A model generated the notes under the pieces. It did no database searches, was not told the DNA's origin, and was given only the letters and a program-made list of their open reading frames with translations. A stretch of DNA of 64,000 nt from Klebsiella pneumoniae. Lineage in GTDB: Bacteria; Myxococcota_A; UBA796; SXON01. Where the stretch lies: positions 1-64,000 of the forward strand of contig CAMAWH010000024.1 in the NCBI GenBank assembly GCA_945861635.1. Reading direction: 5' to 3'. A program made the position numbers and the translations under genes. Of this stretch, positions 63,225 to 64,000 are shown piece by piece. Position 1 is the stretch's first letter, and every line of letters starts with the position of its first letter.

Positions 63225-64000
63225 AGAGGAAAAAGCACAGCGACTTGCGACGTGGCTCGCCGGGCCCGCAGGCGGTGATCCGCCTGAGGAACTCGATGAG
63301 GACGTGCTCGCGGCGGTGTACATCCTCAAACCTTCGCACGCGCCAGCGCCGCGGGTGTCAATTGCCGACGTCGTGGACAGCGTGACGGAAGGGCCGTTTG
63401 CATCGGGGAGTGAGACAACGGGAGAGGTGATTCAGTTCCCGGCGCGTCCTGTCGAATCCGCGCCCGTCGGGAGCGGAACGGGAACGGCCGGCGCGGGGGA
63501 GGCTGGGCGCCCACGCCGGCGTTCGACGATGTGGGCGTGGTCGCTGGCTGGCGCAACCATGGCGGCGGCGGCGGCTTTGTTGCTGGTGGTTCCCATCGCA
63601 GGGAGGATGTCCCGGCCCGACGTGACCGCCGGCGAAACCGCGCAGATGGTGGCCCCCGCCGCGCCCGCCGCCCCCGCGGCCGGGATTGCCGAAGACGAGT
63701 CGCCGGCGCAACCGACCGCCGGTTTTGACGTACCCACCATCCCCGAGGCAGCGCCCGAACGGCAAGACGCAACCAGCCTCACGGACGAAAACAAGCAGGA
63801 GCGCCGTGCCGACGAACCGCGCCCGCAGGCTGCTGGTGACGATATCCGTGCACGCTCGACGACTGCCGACGCGCCGACGGCGGGCGTGTCAACGGCCTCG
63901 GGCAGCGCCGGTGCTCCGAGCGGCCCCGGCGCGTCCGGTGGCGCCGGCGCTCCCAGCGCAGCGATCAGCGCCCCGCGCGCCGACAAGGCCGCCTCCCTCG
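63217..64000 (+). CDS. Single-pass membrane protein, possible anti-sigma factor (3' partial)
   Basis: The frame from ATG 63217 stays open to the window end (261 codons). It encodes an acidic N-terminal part (MTEEEKAQRLATWLAGPAGG; ELDEDVLAAVYILKP), about 110 residues, then a basic stretch and one membrane helix (MWAWSLAGATMAAAAALLLVVPIAG), then a Pro/Ala-rich, low-complexity periplasmic part. Cytoplasmic N-terminus, one helix and an overlap with an ECF gene fit an anti-sigma factor. No zinc-binding ZAS motif (HxxxCxxC) is present, so it would be a non-ZAS type. Confidence 0.75.
   Translation, partial: MTEEEKAQRLATWLAGPAGGDPPEELDEDVLAAVYILKPSHAPAPRVSIADVVDSVTEGPFASGSETTGEVIQFPARPVESAPVGSGTGTAGAGEAGRPRRRSTMWAWSLAGATMAAAAALLLVVPIAGRMSRPDVTAGETAQMVAPAAPAAPAAGIAEDESPAQPTAGFDVPTIPEAAPERQDATSLTDENKQERRADEPRPQAAGDDIRARSTTADAPTAGVSTASGSAGAPSGPGASGGAGAPSAAISAPRADKAASL

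Overview
The window is a dense, high-GC bacterial chromosome segment with genes on both strands, many 1 to 16 base overlaps, and short gaps. Several traits suggest an uncultured member of the Myxococcota or a related former deltaproteobacterial lineage. These are many short-signal lipoproteins with Asp/Thr/Ser-rich linkers, a MopE-type metal-binding lipoprotein, an Oar-like TonB receptor, a metzincin with a Cys + hydrophobic + Arg-rich tail resembling MYXO-CTERM, a large kinase/ATPase/TPR protein, an OmpA protein with thrombospondin type 3 repeats, and a bacterial XPB helicase. The lineage is an inference from gene content; there is no rRNA gene to confirm it.

Layout. 1-6.3 kb: end of a membrane protein, tgt, a pseudokinase-zinc ribbon-PP2C fusion, a cysteine-free thioredoxin-fold protein, the CCA-adding enzyme and a secreted protein. 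6.4-11 kb (minus strand): an Oar-like TonB receptor followed by two lipoproteins. 11.2-15.7 kb: a secreted protein, a metzincin and an alkaline-phosphatase-superfamily protein. 15.7-19.9 kb: XPB helicase with a coupled 71-residue protein, an orphan adenine methyltransferase, infA, a TlpA-type thioredoxin and a phosphatase-fold protein without its catalytic cysteine. 19.9-27.4 kb: an SpmA-SpmB fusion, two bPH2 membrane proteins, a phosphodiesterase-like lipoprotein, pheT and an SRPBCC protein. 27.5-32.2 kb: small secreted proteins, an EVE protein and an Mpo1-like protein.

32.5-38.8 kb is an accessory island with an HNH endonuclease and a single-chain Type ISP restriction-modification enzyme broken by a one-base frameshift in a C run. 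38.9-51.8 kb holds an RND transporter whose membrane fusion protein lies 4 kb away beside pheS, a DUF805-SRPBCC membrane protein, class I aldolase, a DsbA-like lipoprotein and a VOC protein. 51.8-56.3 kb holds a large Ser/Thr kinase translationally coupled to an FAD-linked dehydrogenase.

56.3-60.2 kb carries the mobile DNA. A REP-like array of about 70-base units, each with a GTAG tetranucleotide before an imperfect palindrome, lies directly upstream of a REP-associated tyrosine transposase (RAYT). A protein with four copies of an unfamiliar F-[AV]-G-x-S-R-x-[ST]-R repeat follows. Then comes an apparently intact 1,435-base IS3-family element with 27-base terminal inverted repeats, a 5-base target duplication (TAGCC) and a -1 frameshift site. 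60.2-64 kb: a MopE-like lipoprotein, an OmpA/TSP3 protein and an ECF sigma factor overlapping a membrane protein that runs off the window.

The most notable items are the RAYT with its adjacent array, the four-fold FxGxSR repeat protein, two redox/phosphatase-fold proteins lacking every cysteine, the pseudokinase-PP2C fusion and the disrupted ISP enzyme. I found no rRNA, tRNA or CRISPR array.
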